Source of the DNA: CAVWDI01 sp963753725
GTDB lineage: Bacteria; Chloroflexota; Anaerolineae; Anaerolineales; UBA4823
Length of the DNA stretch: 64,000 nucleotides
Direction: 5' to 3'
Assembly: GCA_963753725.1 (NCBI GenBank)
Contig: CAVWDI010000017.1
Location: 1 to 64,000 of the forward strand
Both the position numbers and the translations under genes were made by a program. Under the pieces are notes generated by a model. The model saw only the letters and a program-made list of their open reading frames with translations, ran no database searches and was not told the DNA's origin. Shown piece after piece: positions 1 to 9,912 of this stretch (position 1 is the stretch's first letter; each line of letters opens with the position of its first letter).

Positions 1-4
1 AAGT

Positions 5-705
5 TCATCTCACTTCAATTTGTTCCGGTTTCCTGGCTTCAATTTCATAGCTTCCTTCGTATTCAACGATCTTTCCTTCAACGCAAATTGATTTACCATA
101 ATAGTACTCATCTGGATTAAAAGGAAACTTTCCAGGTTGCTGCCCCATATGAGAACAGTAAATCGATCCGGGTCTGGGTATTCTTTCCCTAGATTGAGAA
201 ATGTTGGCTGCCCATCTGTTGAAGCCGCAAAGTAACTATCGACAACAGGTCCGCATACACTTACATATTGGTCAGTATATTGATATGCTTCATCCCACTG
301 TATTGTCTCAATGCCTATATCAAGTTTTTCTGGAGTTGCTTGAATTTTTGAGACTGGTTCTTCCAATGAATTCGGCGGTACTTGAATTTTTAAATCTGGT
401 TCTTCCAGTGAATTCGGCGGTACTTCAAGGAATTCCCTGGACTGGGGAGTTGAACACCGCCATGCCGATTCTGGCAGTCCTAGAACGATATCCTCAATGC
501 ATGGGTCACTTTGAACCGTTGCACGGATGTTTTTTGCGATCTTGTAGCGATTTTCTTGTGAAATTTGGTTTTCTGGAATTGTAAGTTGATTGGATACCTG
601 GGTAGTCGGTTTATTTCCCGAAGTACATCCACTAAATATAATTGAACAAATAAATATAAAATAACAAATTTGCGGAGCTCTATTGCGGGCGTCTAGACTG
701 AGCAT
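5..705 (-). pseudogene. Lipoprotein with C-terminal OB-fold-like domain, frameshifted near its 3' end
   Basis: The N-terminus has a hydrophobic segment ending in the lipobox FSGC, so the protein is probably a lipid-anchored surface protein. A 14-residue repeat (VPPNSLEEP plus about five residues) occurs twice in a linker. The last ~90 residues (VSVCGPVV, TFLNLG, VLIWG) resemble the small OB-fold domain often found beside extracellular nucleases. The open frame ends in a non-conserved tail, but one extra base near 127-137 would restore a natural ending (YYYGKSICVEGK ... PEQIEVR) with a stop at 5-7. I therefore read it as a one-base deletion in an A run, real or artefactual. Restored length is about 233 residues. 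Function is unknown; ligand binding at the cell surface is inference. Confidence 0.6.
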
Positions 706-1169
706 GAAATTAGAGGTTCTCCTTAGGTTGAATATTATTTTGTATATATTATTCAGTCTCAGGATAGATACCTATAAAATACCAACAAGATGAAAAATTC
801 AATAGTACTCAGTAGGATTATAAACTGAAAGCGCTTAAATTATTGAAGGAACCATTTGAAAATTATTTTTGTGATGCGTCTTCCAGGATTTGGTAGCGGC
901 GGTAAATAATTCCAGAAAGAGAACAACCCAGATTGTGTTAATAATTGTTGGTGGGCACTGCATAAATTTAGGTGCTTTTCTAATAATCAGCTTGTTTAAC
1001 TACAATATCAAATTACCCATGTTATTCAAAAGTTAGGATCTATTTACTCATTTTTCCAAGATAAGATTTTTATAAAATATTAAATGATCCACGAACGATC
1101 ATTGTGCAATGCGGTAAAATACTGAACTTGAGAGGAAAAAACCCCTCTCCCATTTTTTATATAGTCATT
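706..1169. other. Intergenic stretch, no gene recognised
   Basis: AT-rich spacer between two divergently transcribed lipoprotein genes. I see no coding frame with recognisable content and no structured RNA. It must hold the promoters for both flanking genes; only the plus-strand one just downstream is clear. Confidence 0.5.
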
Positions 1170-1197
1170 TGGACAATAATAATATTCAGAGTATAAA
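1170..1197 (+). promoter_or_regulatory. Putative sigma-70-type promoter for the DUF5655 lipoprotein gene
   Basis: TGGACA at 1170-1175 and TATAAA at 1192-1197 are separated by 16 bases. They match the -35/-10 consensus at five of six positions each. The start codon follows about 37 bases later with an AGGAGA ribosome site. Confidence 0.45.
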
Positions 1198-1234
1198 TCG
1201 TCAAATTTTTACTTTTAGCGCTTAGGAGAAAACG

Positions 1235-2011
1235 ATGTTTTTACAAAAAAAATCAATTCCGATCTTACTAACAATTGTTGTTCTACTGACACTGGGAGCC
1301 TGGGGGTGTGATGCTGTCGGAGAATTACCGGGTGGGGGTGAAGGTGGAGTTACCATTCCAGAGGACCCAGGTGCACCAGAACCTGAACCCACGCAAGCAC
1401 CTCCTGAACCTGAACCCACGCAAGCACCTCCTGAACCTGCACCCACAAACCCGCCAGATCCCGTACAACCACCAGATAGTGGCGGATCACAACCAAGTCA
1501 AAATGATGATCTGATAACAATATTACTTGTTATTATTGTGATTGGCATCGTCTTGGGCGCAATTGTATTTATCATTTCACTGTTAAGCCGCCCTCGGGAA
1601 AAAACAACAGAGACGGCCGCAGCACCTCCGCCAGTATCTCCGCCAACACAGCAGACGCCCATAAGCGAACCGATAACTGAGAATACTCACCTTAAAAATG
1701 CCAGCCCAGCCGTTACTGATTTGTACAAAAGGTTTGTTGATCTGGTCAAGTCATATGGTCCCGTTTCAATAGTCCCGACTGAGACCCGCATCGACTTTCA
1801 AGCCCGGTCGATATTTGCTTCAGTTCAATTCCGTCTTGAGAATCTTGAACTGCAGTTAGTGTTGCCGCGCATCGTTCAGGATTTAAAGATAATCAGGGTG
1901 GACACCATTGGTACTGAAAAGTATTCACATCTGATAATGATCGATTTGTTAGATGATTATGATGCAGCTTTTAATACTTGGTTACAGGAAGCATATATCC
2001 TTGCCAGTTGA
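1235..2011 (+). CDS. Membrane-anchored lipoprotein with Pro/Glu repeat and DUF5655-like C-terminal domain
   Basis: 258 residues. A signal sequence ends in a lipobox-like AWGC (residues ~21-25), followed by a Pro/Glu/Thr linker made of 27-bp tandem repeats (PEPEPTQAP units at about 1376-1430), a transmembrane helix (~residues 93-116) and a second Pro/Thr linker. The C-terminal ~100 residues (from SPAVTDLYKRF, with TETRIDF) look like DUF5655, a small domain of unknown function that also occurs alone in predicted transport-associated proteins. The start is supported by AGGAGA seven bases upstream. A hairpin terminator follows, so the gene is probably monocistronic. Lipid anchor plus internal helix is an odd topology; the first segment may instead be a plain signal anchor. 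Confidence 0.7.
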   Translation: MFLQKKSIPILLTIVVLLTLGAWGCDAVGELPGGGEGGVTIPEDPGAPEPEPTQAPPEPEPTQAPPEPAPTNPPDPVQPPDSGGSQPSQNDDLITILLVIIVIGIVLGAIVFIISLLSRPREKTTETAAAPPPVSPPTQQTPISEPITENTHLKNASPAVTDLYKRFVDLVKSYGPVSIVPTETRIDFQARSIFASVQFRLENLELQLVLPRIVQDLKIIRVDTIGTEKYSHLIMIDLLDDYDAAFNTWLQEAYILAS

Positions 2012-2048
2012 TCTGGATTAGAAAATAGATCAAACCATAGAATAAATT

Positions 2049-2087
2049 GTCCCAGATGATTGAAGAGTAAAATCTGGGACTTTTCTA
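2049..2087 (+). terminator. Rho-independent terminator
   Basis: A perfect 9-bp stem (GTCCCAGAT / ATCTGGGAC) is followed by TTTTCT, 37 bases after the DUF5655 gene stop. Confidence 0.8.
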
Positions 2088-2140
2088 TTAATTTTTAAAC
2101 GGGCAATAAATGCGATTTAAAAATTCAAATTAATAACATT

Positions 2141-3326
2141 CTAAGAAGGTTCTGCTGGGGTTTCTGTGAGTTCCGCTGGTAAATGCGAGAGGCCAATCGA
2201 AGGATCATCGCAAAATAATACTGCTCGCTCAACGATGTTTTTTAATTCTCGAATGTTCCCTGGCCAATCATGACCCACTAATGCCTCCAAAGCGTTTGGA
2301 TCTACATCAAGCACATTTTTCCCCAATTGTTGATTTGATACTCGAATAAATACTCCTACCAAATCTGGTATATCTTTACGGCGTTCCCTTAAGGGAGGCA
2401 GGTCAAGATCCACAACCTTCAAACGATAATATAGGTCTTCGCGGAAATTCCCTTCTTCCATCAAGATTTTAAGATCACGGTTGGATGCGGCCAAGATTTC
2501 TACGTCAACTTTTAATTAAATTAGTACCACCAACTCGTCGGAACTCATGGTCCTCGATAGCCCTCAACAGTTTGGCTTGCATATCCACAGACATGGAAGA
2601 GATTTCGTCTAAGAATAAGATGCCTCCATCAGCTACTTCCATTAAACCATGCTTGCGTTTTTCAGCACTGGTGAAAGCGCCAGCTTCATAACCAAACAGC
2701 TCTGATTCCAGTACAGTATCTTGTATTGCTGCGCAGTTGATTGCGATGAATGGCTTTTCAGAACGTGGCCCCATTAGGTGTATAGCACGGGCCAAAACCT
2801 CTTTTCCTGTCCCAGTTTCACCGGTGATCAAAACCGAAACCGAAGCTTCAGCTGCCCGCTGTGCTTGTTCAATTACCGATTTCATTTTGGGTGTTTCACC
2901 AACTATAAAATTTAATTGATCCTGTTGTGTACGTCGAAGATGAGCCAATTCCCTGCGCATTGACACAATCTCCTCAGCACGTTGAATGGAGCTTTCAAGC
3001 TGCTCAAGCCGGATTGGTTTTTGCAGGAAATCATGGGCCCCATTTTTCATCGCTTCAACAGCCATTTCTACATCACCAAAAGCTGTGATCATAATGATTG
3101 GTGGGCGCATTGGCATAGATGCGGTCTCTTCGAGAAAAGTTGGACCAAATCCATCTGGTAATTGGGCATCCAATAAGACGATATCAGCATTACCCTGGTT
3201 TATATATTCCGCTGCTTGTTTTATTGTATCGACATCCAATGTTTCATATCCTTTGTCGGTAAGAAATTTACTTATGTTGATACGGGCTGTCTCTTCGTCG
3301 TCAACGATCAAAATAGTTGCACTCAT
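2141..3326 (-). pseudogene. NtrC-family sigma-54 response regulator without DNA-binding domain, frameshifted
   Basis: Receiver domain with phospho-acceptor D53 (VLLDAQLPDG), then an AAA+ sigma-54 interaction domain with Walker A (GETGTGKE) and Walker B (GGILFLDE). The sigma-54 contact loop reads GAFTSA rather than GAFTGA. The frame breaks at a run of four T on the plus strand (2510-2513). Removing one base restores VDVEILAASNRDLK and the rest of the AAA+ domain. The restored protein is about 394 residues and stops right after the AAA+ C-terminal subdomain, with no Fis-type helix-turn-helix. Activators lacking that domain are known (FlgR of Helicobacter, chlamydial CtcC). It is the last gene of a minus-strand rpoN - kinase - regulator run, 15 bases after the kinase stop. 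Confidence 0.85.
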
Positions 3327-3341
3327 ATGCTCCTCAATTTT

Positions 3342-4933
3342 CTATTTATTCTTATCTAGAATTGTATTTCTGAGTTTTAAATCTTGTTTTTTAACAATTG
3401 GAATCCGAATGTGAAATACGCTAGCACCCGGAAAACTTTCAAGATCGATCGTGCCATTATGGGCTTCAATAATTTTATTCGCAATTGCTAACCCTAAACC
3501 TGTGCCGCTCTTTTCCGTGGTAAAGTAAGGCTTGAAAATCTTTTCTTGAAGTTCAATGGGGATACCTGGTCCAGTATCAGCCACGCTGGTCTCAACAAAT
3601 TGAGTATTGTCAGCAGTTTTTATTGTTTGAATTTTAATCGCTAATTTTCCGCCAGTTTCCTGCATTGCTTGGTTTGCATTATTTATTAAATTGATGAATA
3701 CTTGTTCAAGTGCACGCGGATTTCCCAGGATGGGCGGGCAATCAGAGATTGTCTGCAAGTTGGCCTCAACATTAAACCGAGTTAGCCTTGATTTTAATCT
3801 GGATAATAAATGCTGCAGCAGTGATGGGAGGTTTATCGGTTCCATTTCAAATTCTGAAGACCGAGAAAACGAAAGCACGGATTTCATTAATTCCTCCAAC
3901 CGGTCACATTCCCTTTGAAGTCGATCGAGCGAATCACAATTAGGGTCATCGTTTGGAAGATCGTATGCCATGAGCTGAAGTCCAGTACTTATATTATTTA
4001 TTGGATTGCGGACTTCGTGCGCAAAAATTGATGTAATTTCGCCTAAGAAAGCACGCTTTTCGAGTTCCAACGCGTGAGAATTGAGTTGATCGTATTCGCT
4101 CAAATCTGTTATTAATATGATTATTCCATTAATTTCTTTCCCATTCATAACAGGAAGAGTTCGAACATGCGCGAGAAAAGTATCCCCATTTCTTCGGTAG
4201 AGCCTCAAGTCTCCGAGATTAAAATTTGCATTTCCCCGTTGTGCATCTTTAAGCGATGGCAATAATGGTTCAGTAGAAATTAAAATATCAGTGACATTTC
4301 GTTCTAAAACTTCTTCGTTTGAGTATCCCAACATCATTTCAGAGCTAAGGTTTAATTTCTGAATATTTAAATCTGGGTCAATGAGAATTAATCCTTCGTG
4401 TATTTGTTCTTCAATTATTGAATTAATTCTCTGGTGATGGCTACTTATCTCTTTATCTTCTTGTATTTGTTGGTTCTTAAAATAATCCTGTATGACGGAT
4501 GTGATCGAGATTGCTAATAATTTTGTAATTTGTTGGGTGTAATCCGTAGGTGGACTTTTTAAATCGGCAATCACCATTAATCCGATAATTGCATTTGTTT
4601 GTCCTATGGGAGATGATGCCAGATATTGTAATTTTGAAGCACGGGCTGCATTATGTAGTGCAGTGTTTAGACGTTTCCCCAGGATCCATTGTTGCGGTTT
4701 GCTAAGATGAATCAAATCTTGGGCTGGAAGATTCTCAGGTAAAAGATCATGCGGACCAACGCATCCATAACGTTGAAAACCTGGATCTTGGTCATTGGCG
4801 AGATATAACGCTAAAATTTCAGCTTTCGAAAGATCTTTACCAATAGAAAGAATTTTATTCAGAACTCGATTCTAAGATCGAGTTCGCTTGCTGCTGAAAA
4901 TAATTCCTGTAGATTATCCCAAAATTGATCCAT
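3342..4933 (-). pseudogene. NtrB-like sensor histidine kinase (GAF-PAS-HisKA-HATPase), N-terminal frameshift
   Basis: Likely partner of the adjacent sigma-54 regulator. It has an N-terminal GAF-like region (IGLMVIADL), a PAS domain (GLILIDPDLNI), HisKA with phospho-acceptor His in FAHEVRNP, and an HATPase with N box (FINLINNANQAM), DTGPGI and GTGLGLAI. No transmembrane segment is visible, so it should be cytoplasmic. The continuous frame would need a TTG start at 4715, but matching coding sequence continues upstream to an ATG at 4933 if one base is added near 4858-4866. The restored protein is about 530 residues. It lies 66 bases downstream of rpoN. The break is one of many single-base disruptions in the window and may be a sequence error. 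Confidence 0.85.
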
Positions 4934-4999
4934 GGCAGATTTTTAACTGCCAAAGATTATAATTCAGTTCTATTATGATTGAAGAAATTTAAATTAAAA

Positions 5000-6427
5000 T
5001 TATATTGCTTGAATAGAATTAGAACGGCGTAGTCGTGCGGGTAATATACCTTCCATCGCACGGTATTTTGCGACCGTTCTTCTCGCGACGCTGTGTCCCC
5101 TCTTTTTTAATAAGTCAGCGATTTGGGTGTCGCTTAGAGGTTTTCCCTCTTGATCGATGATTTGCTTGAGAGCTGTTCGGATATGCAGGCTGCGGTCAAA
5201 TAATTTCGCTAATGGAATGATACGATTATTTGGAAGTTGGATAGATTTACTGGCCACAGCACGGGAAACTGTTAATTCGTGAACTTCAAGTTCTTCAGAT
5301 AATTTAGCCCGTGTAACTGGCTTAATAAACGCATCTCCTTTCAGAATGAATTGGCGTTGTATAACGACCAATTTCTCCATTAAACGTACCATTGTATTAT
5401 TACGTTGTTGTAGACATTTTACTAAGAGAGTTGCTTTTTCTACGTCGTTTTGCCATTGTTCAGATTTATCTGATGGAGCTTGAGTTATTGCCTTTCGGAA
5501 AAGGGGATTGACCCTTAGGTATCCAGAAAATGGAGAAATGATTTCAACAACTAGTGGTGAATCTGGACGGCCATTAAGACGTGTGACAATAATATCGGGA
5601 TTTTGATACCTCTGAGGGACATCGATTGTAATTTGATATTCACCCCAATGTGCTCGTGCAGGAAATGGGTTTAGGTTATCGATTATGAATTCTGCGGTTA
5701 GCTTGGCTTCTTTTTTAGATATATTGCATAAGGCACTTAAATCATTGAATGCATGGCGGCTCAGTAAGTCCATACCGTTTTGAATAATTTCTTTAGCGTG
5801 AGTAGGTACCTTTTGCGTCTCCGACAGTACCTCAAGCTGGATTAACAGTGCATCTTTTGGAGTAGGAGAACCAACTCCGATTGGCTCAGAATGTTGGATG
5901 AGATTTAGAACTTTATTGACCAGGCTGAGGGGTTGATGCTGATAGTTGGCGATTTCAATTACAGGGACGCTTAACAGTCCGTCATCATCTAAACTACTTA
6001 ATATATGTGCGGCGACTGGTCTTTCGATTTTTTTAAGTTCTGGAGCAATTTGCCGCAATACGTATGTTGGCAAATCCTCAATTGCAGGGGACCAGTCCTC
6101 GGGATAATTATCTTCATCTGTAGATGAAGAATCTGAGTTTCGAAAACTTGATCTTGGAGAGACAAATATTATCGGCTGTTCATTATTATCTGCATTTGTT
6201 GTATTACAAACTGGGCAAAAGCCTCTATTTGGGATTACCCGGTGACAGTTAGGACACCTGATTTCATCCATAAGCTCTAAGGCAGGATTAGATGCTAATT
6301 CATTCTCGATTTTTTGATGAATTTCCTCACCAGTAAGCTCGAGCAGTGTCATGGTTTGAGCGAGATGAGCAGTGGTTTGCGGCCTTAGCGAATGAGATTG
6401 TGATTGTATAATCATAGGAAATTCCAT
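5000..6427 (-). CDS. rpoN: RNA polymerase sigma-54 factor with inserted zinc ribbon
   Basis: 475 residues. Region I is Gln/Leu-rich (AHLAQTMTLLELTGEE) and ends in NPALELMD. The core-binding domain follows, then the central HTH and the C-terminal RpoN box (ARRTVAKYRAME; canonical ARRTVAKYRE). Between region I and the core-binding domain sits CPNCHRVIPNRGFCPVC, a four-Cys zinc-ribbon-like motif not found in the textbook protein, followed by a Ser/Asp-rich acidic linker. The gene heads a run with the kinase and sigma-54 activator. A TATAAT lies on the minus strand at 6442-6437, so close to the first ATG that the downstream ATG at 6415 (GGA eight bases upstream) may be the true start. Confidence 0.93.
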   Translation of the reverse strand: MEFPMIIQSQSHSLRPQTTAHLAQTMTLLELTGEEIHQKIENELASNPALELMDEIRCPNCHRVIPNRGFCPVCNTTNADNNEQPIIFVSPRSSFRNSDSSSTDEDNYPEDWSPAIEDLPTYVLRQIAPELKKIERPVAAHILSSLDDDGLLSVPVIEIANYQHQPLSLVNKVLNLIQHSEPIGVGSPTPKDALLIQLEVLSETQKVPTHAKEIIQNGMDLLSRHAFNDLSALCNISKKEAKLTAEFIIDNLNPFPARAHWGEYQITIDVPQRYQNPDIIVTRLNGRPDSPLVVEIISPFSGYLRVNPLFRKAITQAPSDKSEQWQNDVEKATLLVKCLQQRNNTMVRLMEKLVVIQRQFILKGDAFIKPVTRAKLSEELEVHELTVSRAVASKSIQLPNNRIIPLAKLFDRSLHIRTALKQIIDQEGKPLSDTQIADLLKKRGHSVARRTVAKYRAMEGILPARLRRSNSIQAI

Positions 6428-6612
6428 TTAGAAATGATTATACACTGTTGCAAGAAGCATGCCGTGAAAATTTTAAGCAATTCAATTAGCACATGGAAGC
6501 AATGTGTCCTTTGTCCGTCACATTGTATGACTTTTGTGTTTCAGTATTCCAAACCTGTATGTTAAAATTAATTTAATTATTAACCTAAGAATCACGCATT
6601 TGGGGAAAGAAT

Positions 6613-7575
6613 ATGTTTAGAGCTTCTTTTAGCTATTTATCTCAAGCAGCCTGGGCAAAGCAGATTGTTTCGAATTGGAGCGTTGCCAGGCAGGTGGCTT
6701 CTCGTTTTGTCGCCGGCGAAAAACTTGAGGAGGCAATTCAAGCTGTAGTACGATTAAATCAAGAAGGTTTTAATGCAACACTAGATCATTTAGGAGAGCA
6801 TACTTCGACGGACCAGAAGGCACGCAAAGCTACTGACGATATTTTAGCCATCATTGATTCTATAGATAATTCTAAAGCTCAGGCAAGTGTTTCGATAAAA
6901 TTAACTCAAATTGGACTGGCTGTAGATAATAATCTATGTGAAATCAATCTGGAGAAAATTTTATCGTATGCTGATCAAAAAGGAAATTTTATCCGTATTG
7001 ATATGGAGGACTCGCCCTGGATAGATAACACGTTGGATTTATATTGGAAAATGCGAAATGATCATAAACATCATAACGTTGGTCTAGTTATCCAATCTTA
7101 CCTTTATCGCAGCGTGCAAGACGTGGAGAACCTTATGTCTGCTGGGGGAAAAGTAAGGCTTTGTAAAGGAGCGTATAAAGAGCCCAAAGAAATTGCATAC
7201 CCCAAAAAGCTTGATGTAGATACCAACTTTGATCGAATTACTAAGTTGCTTATTGATGGCGCAATCCAATCAGGTTCCGAAGAAGTAGACGGAAGTGGAA
7301 AAATTCCTCCAATATGTGCCATCGCATCTCACGATCAGGATCGATTGGATTATGCCAAAAATTATGCTCGTGAGGTTGGTTTATCGAAAAAAGATTTAGA
7401 GTTTCAAATGTTGTATGGTATCCGTCGAGAGTTACAAAATCAATGTGTAGAAGAAGGATATCCTGTGCGGATATATATTCCGTATGGCACTGAATGGTAT
7501 CCTTACTTTACACGCAGACTAGCGGAACGCCCAGCAAATTTGTGGTTTTTTATATCCAATTTTTTCCGGAAATAA
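6613..7575 (+). CDS. Proline dehydrogenase (monofunctional, FAD-dependent)
   Basis: 320 residues, normal for the single-domain bacterial enzyme that oxidises L-proline to pyrroline-5-carboxylate. Diagnostic motifs of the FAD-binding TIM barrel are present: FIRIDMEDS, RLCKGAYKEP, and near the C-terminus YIPYGTEWYPYF with the substrate-binding pair in TRRLAERPAN. No aldehyde dehydrogenase domain is fused, and none is encoded in this window. It stands alone, with a strong terminator just downstream. The start ATG has GGGGAAAG seven bases upstream. Confidence 0.93.
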   Translation: MFRASFSYLSQAAWAKQIVSNWSVARQVASRFVAGEKLEEAIQAVVRLNQEGFNATLDHLGEHTSTDQKARKATDDILAIIDSIDNSKAQASVSIKLTQIGLAVDNNLCEINLEKILSYADQKGNFIRIDMEDSPWIDNTLDLYWKMRNDHKHHNVGLVIQSYLYRSVQDVENLMSAGGKVRLCKGAYKEPKEIAYPKKLDVDTNFDRITKLLIDGAIQSGSEEVDGSGKIPPICAIASHDQDRLDYAKNYAREVGLSKKDLEFQMLYGIRRELQNQCVEEGYPVRIYIPYGTEWYPYFTRRLAERPANLWFFISNFFRK

Positions 7576-7602
7576 CTTTTCCAAGTATACTTGTTGATTA
7601 CT

Positions 7603-7635
7603 GAGCCCACGTATCTTGAGTGGGCTTTATTCTTT
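7603..7635 (+). terminator. Rho-independent terminator after proline dehydrogenase
   Basis: AGCCCAC (7604-7610) pairs with GTGGGCT (7620-7626), followed by TTATTCTTT. Confidence 0.75.
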
Positions 7636-7703
7636 AATCCGTACCAATTTTGAATCCAAGTTTATAATTATCGAAAATTGTATTTTGTTATTTCCAATAT
7701 CCG

Positions 7704-8609
7704 ATGAATAATGTGATTTTATTTTTACGAATGTCTCGTCCAATATTTATTATTGGAGTAATGATTCTATATGCATTGGGGGTGAGTATTGCTCGTTATT
7801 TGGGGATTGTCATAAGCTGGGAAACGTATATATATGGCCAATTGTGGGTTACAATACTGCAGCTCAGCACTCAATACTTAAATGAATATTTCAATTCACC
7901 TGCAGATATCAAAAATCCAAACCGAACAGCGCTGACTGGGGGCAGTGGTGTTTTAGGTCCAGGTAAATTACCAAGAAGGACCGCGCTCTTTGCTGCTTTG
8001 ACATGTTTGGCAATTCTAGCATCAATAACTGTTCTAATAATTGCCAATATAAATCTTACAGTGGTTACTATTTTTATAATGCTTATTGCATTTATTGGAG
8101 CGCTGTTTTATTCTACGCCACCGTTGAAATTGGAAGCTTCAGGGTATGGCGAATTGATCGTATCAATAATTGTCGCGTTTTTAGTACCGTCATTTGCCTT
8201 TGTTCTTCAAGCTGGTGAGATTCATCGATTGGTTCCAATGACCACATTTCCATTAACAACTTTGCATTTAGCGATGTTGTTAGCATTTGAACTGCCAGAT
8301 TATGCAAACGATTTCAAATACGGGAAACGAACAATTATGGTTCGTTTGGGTTGGGAAAAAGGTATGTTGCTGCATAATATCCTGATATTCACATCCTATC
8401 TATTATTAGTAATCGCAGCATTTTTTGGATTACCAAACTTTATTTGGATTCCTGTGATGTTTACTTTTCCCATTGGTTTAATTCAATTCTGGCAAATGAG
8501 AAGAATTGCCTCAGGTGCAAAACCGAATTGGAATGCACTAACGATAATTGCCATCTCTTTGTTTGGATTGATAACGTATTTAATGACATTTTCATATTGG
8601 ACGAATTAG
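7704..8609 (+). CDS. UbiA-family prenyltransferase (integral membrane)
   Basis: 301 residues, almost entirely hydrophobic with about eight or nine predicted helices. The first Asp-rich motif is modified: NEYFNSPADIKNPNRT in place of the usual NDYFDxxxD. The second is DYANDFKYGKRT, which is family-typical. Members attach isoprenoid chains to aromatic acceptors (MenA, UbiA) or make chlorophyll/heme side chains; the substrate cannot be told here. A menaquinone-type role would fit the redox genes downstream, but no other men genes are in the window. It is followed at 52 bases by the moeA pair on the same strand. Confidence 0.85.
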   Translation: MNNVILFLRMSRPIFIIGVMILYALGVSIARYLGIVISWETYIYGQLWVTILQLSTQYLNEYFNSPADIKNPNRTALTGGSGVLGPGKLPRRTALFAALTCLAILASITVLIIANINLTVVTIFIMLIAFIGALFYSTPPLKLEASGYGELIVSIIVAFLVPSFAFVLQAGEIHRLVPMTTFPLTTLHLAMLLAFELPDYANDFKYGKRTIMVRLGWEKGMLLHNILIFTSYLLLVIAAFFGLPNFIWIPVMFTFPIGLIQFWQMRRIASGAKPNWNALTIIAISLFGLITYLMTFSYWTN

Positions 8610-8661
8610 CTGGGATATCACATCCAAATTCGGAAGACGAATTGAGAACTTTGATAGTTAG

Positions 8662-9912
8662 ATGGTGGATCATATCATGACTGAATTTATTAAATTAGTT
8701 TCTTCTTCGGATGCACGAATAAAATATTTTGATGTTTATTCTCCAGAATCAAGAACTGAAATTATTGAGACCCGAAATTCGCTTGGAAGGGTAACCGCTT
8801 CACCAATTCTTGCGCCGCATTCCTTACCTAGCTTTCCAAGATCAACAGTTGATGGATACTCTGTGAGGGCGCCAGATACTTACGGAGCTTCTGAAGCATT
8901 ACCTGTTTATTTAAAATTGGTAGGAGAAATACCGATGGGCGCTGCACCAGGTCTCACTGTAAAACCTGCCCAATGTGCATTGATCCATACAGGAGGAATG
9001 CTTCCCAAAGGAACGGACGCAGTTATTATGATAGAGAATACACAGAAATCACTGCTAGATGAAATTGAAGTGATGAGGTCCGCTGCAATCGGAGAAAATG
9101 TTATTGAAGTGGGTGAAGATATTAAACTTGACGAAGAATTACTCCCTGCTGGGAAAAAAATTAAAGAAGCAGATATCGGTGGATTAATGGCGATGGGTAT
9201 TACAACTCTTTCCGCTGCTCAGATACCGAGGGTGGGAATCATTTCAACAGGAGATGAAATAATTTCTCCTGAGAAAGAGCTTGCTCCAGGTCAGGTTAGA
9301 GATATCAATTCGTATAGCCTATCAGCGCTAATTTCACGATGTGGTGGTATTCCTCAAGTTTATGGAATTATTCCCGATGAAGAAGAAACTTTATATAAAA
9401 TCGCAGAAAAAGCATTATCTGAATGTGATATGTTATTGATAACTGCAGGTTCATCCGTAAGTCATAGAGATATAACCTCGCTTGTGATAAATAAACTGGG
9501 TAAACCGGGTGTTCTGGTGCATGGAGTTAATATTCGGCCTGGGAAACCTACTATATTAAGTGTGTGTAGGGGCAAGGCGGTCATTGGGTTACCGGGTAAT
9601 CCGGTAAGTGCGCTAGTAATAGCTAAATTATTTGTCGTTCCGATATTGGAGAGGTTATCAGGTATAACCCTTAAAAATCCTACACCTACGATTACTGCTG
9701 AATTATCTGTGAATCTTTCATCTCAATCGGGCAGGGAGGATTGGATACCAGTAAGAATTAGGACGACTGAACAAAACGAATATAAGGCAGAGCCAGTATT
9801 TGGTAAAAGCAATCTAATTTTCACTTTAGTGAAGAGTGATGGTTTAATTCGCATTTCTCCAGATGATACTGGTATCAGTGCAGGTGAACTAGTTGAAGTT
9901 ATATTATTATGA
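8662..9912 (+). CDS. moeA: Molybdopterin molybdenumtransferase
   Basis: 416 residues, typical length. MoeA inserts molybdate into adenylylated molybdopterin, the last common step of molybdenum-cofactor synthesis. Visible blocks are the N-terminal STVDGYSVRAPD, GAAPGLTVKPAQCALIHTGG, the MPT-binding domain start PRVGIISTGDEI, and GLPGNPVSALV near the C-terminus. An internal ATG at 8677 is an alternative start. The gene overlaps the next one by four bases (ATGA), which implies translational coupling of two MoeA proteins. Confidence 0.93.
   Translation: MVDHIMTEFIKLVSSSDARIKYFDVYSPESRTEIIETRNSLGRVTASPILAPHSLPSFPRSTVDGYSVRAPDTYGASEALPVYLKLVGEIPMGAAPGLTVKPAQCALIHTGGMLPKGTDAVIMIENTQKSLLDEIEVMRSAAIGENVIEVGEDIKLDEELLPAGKKIKEADIGGLMAMGITTLSAAQIPRVGIISTGDEIISPEKELAPGQVRDINSYSLSALISRCGGIPQVYGIIPDEEETLYKIAEKALSECDMLLITAGSSVSHRDITSLVINKLGKPGVLVHGVNIRPGKPTILSVCRGKAVIGLPGNPVSALVIAKLFVVPILERLSGITLKNPTPTITAELSVNLSSQSGREDWIPVRIRTTEQNEYKAEPVFGKSNLIFTLVKSDGLIRISPDDTGISAGELVEVILL

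Noticed and set aside
1222..1446. Gly/Ser-rich open frame on the minus strand
   Set aside because: It is the antisense of the Pro/Glu tandem repeat in the lipoprotein gene; composition is explained by the repeat alone.
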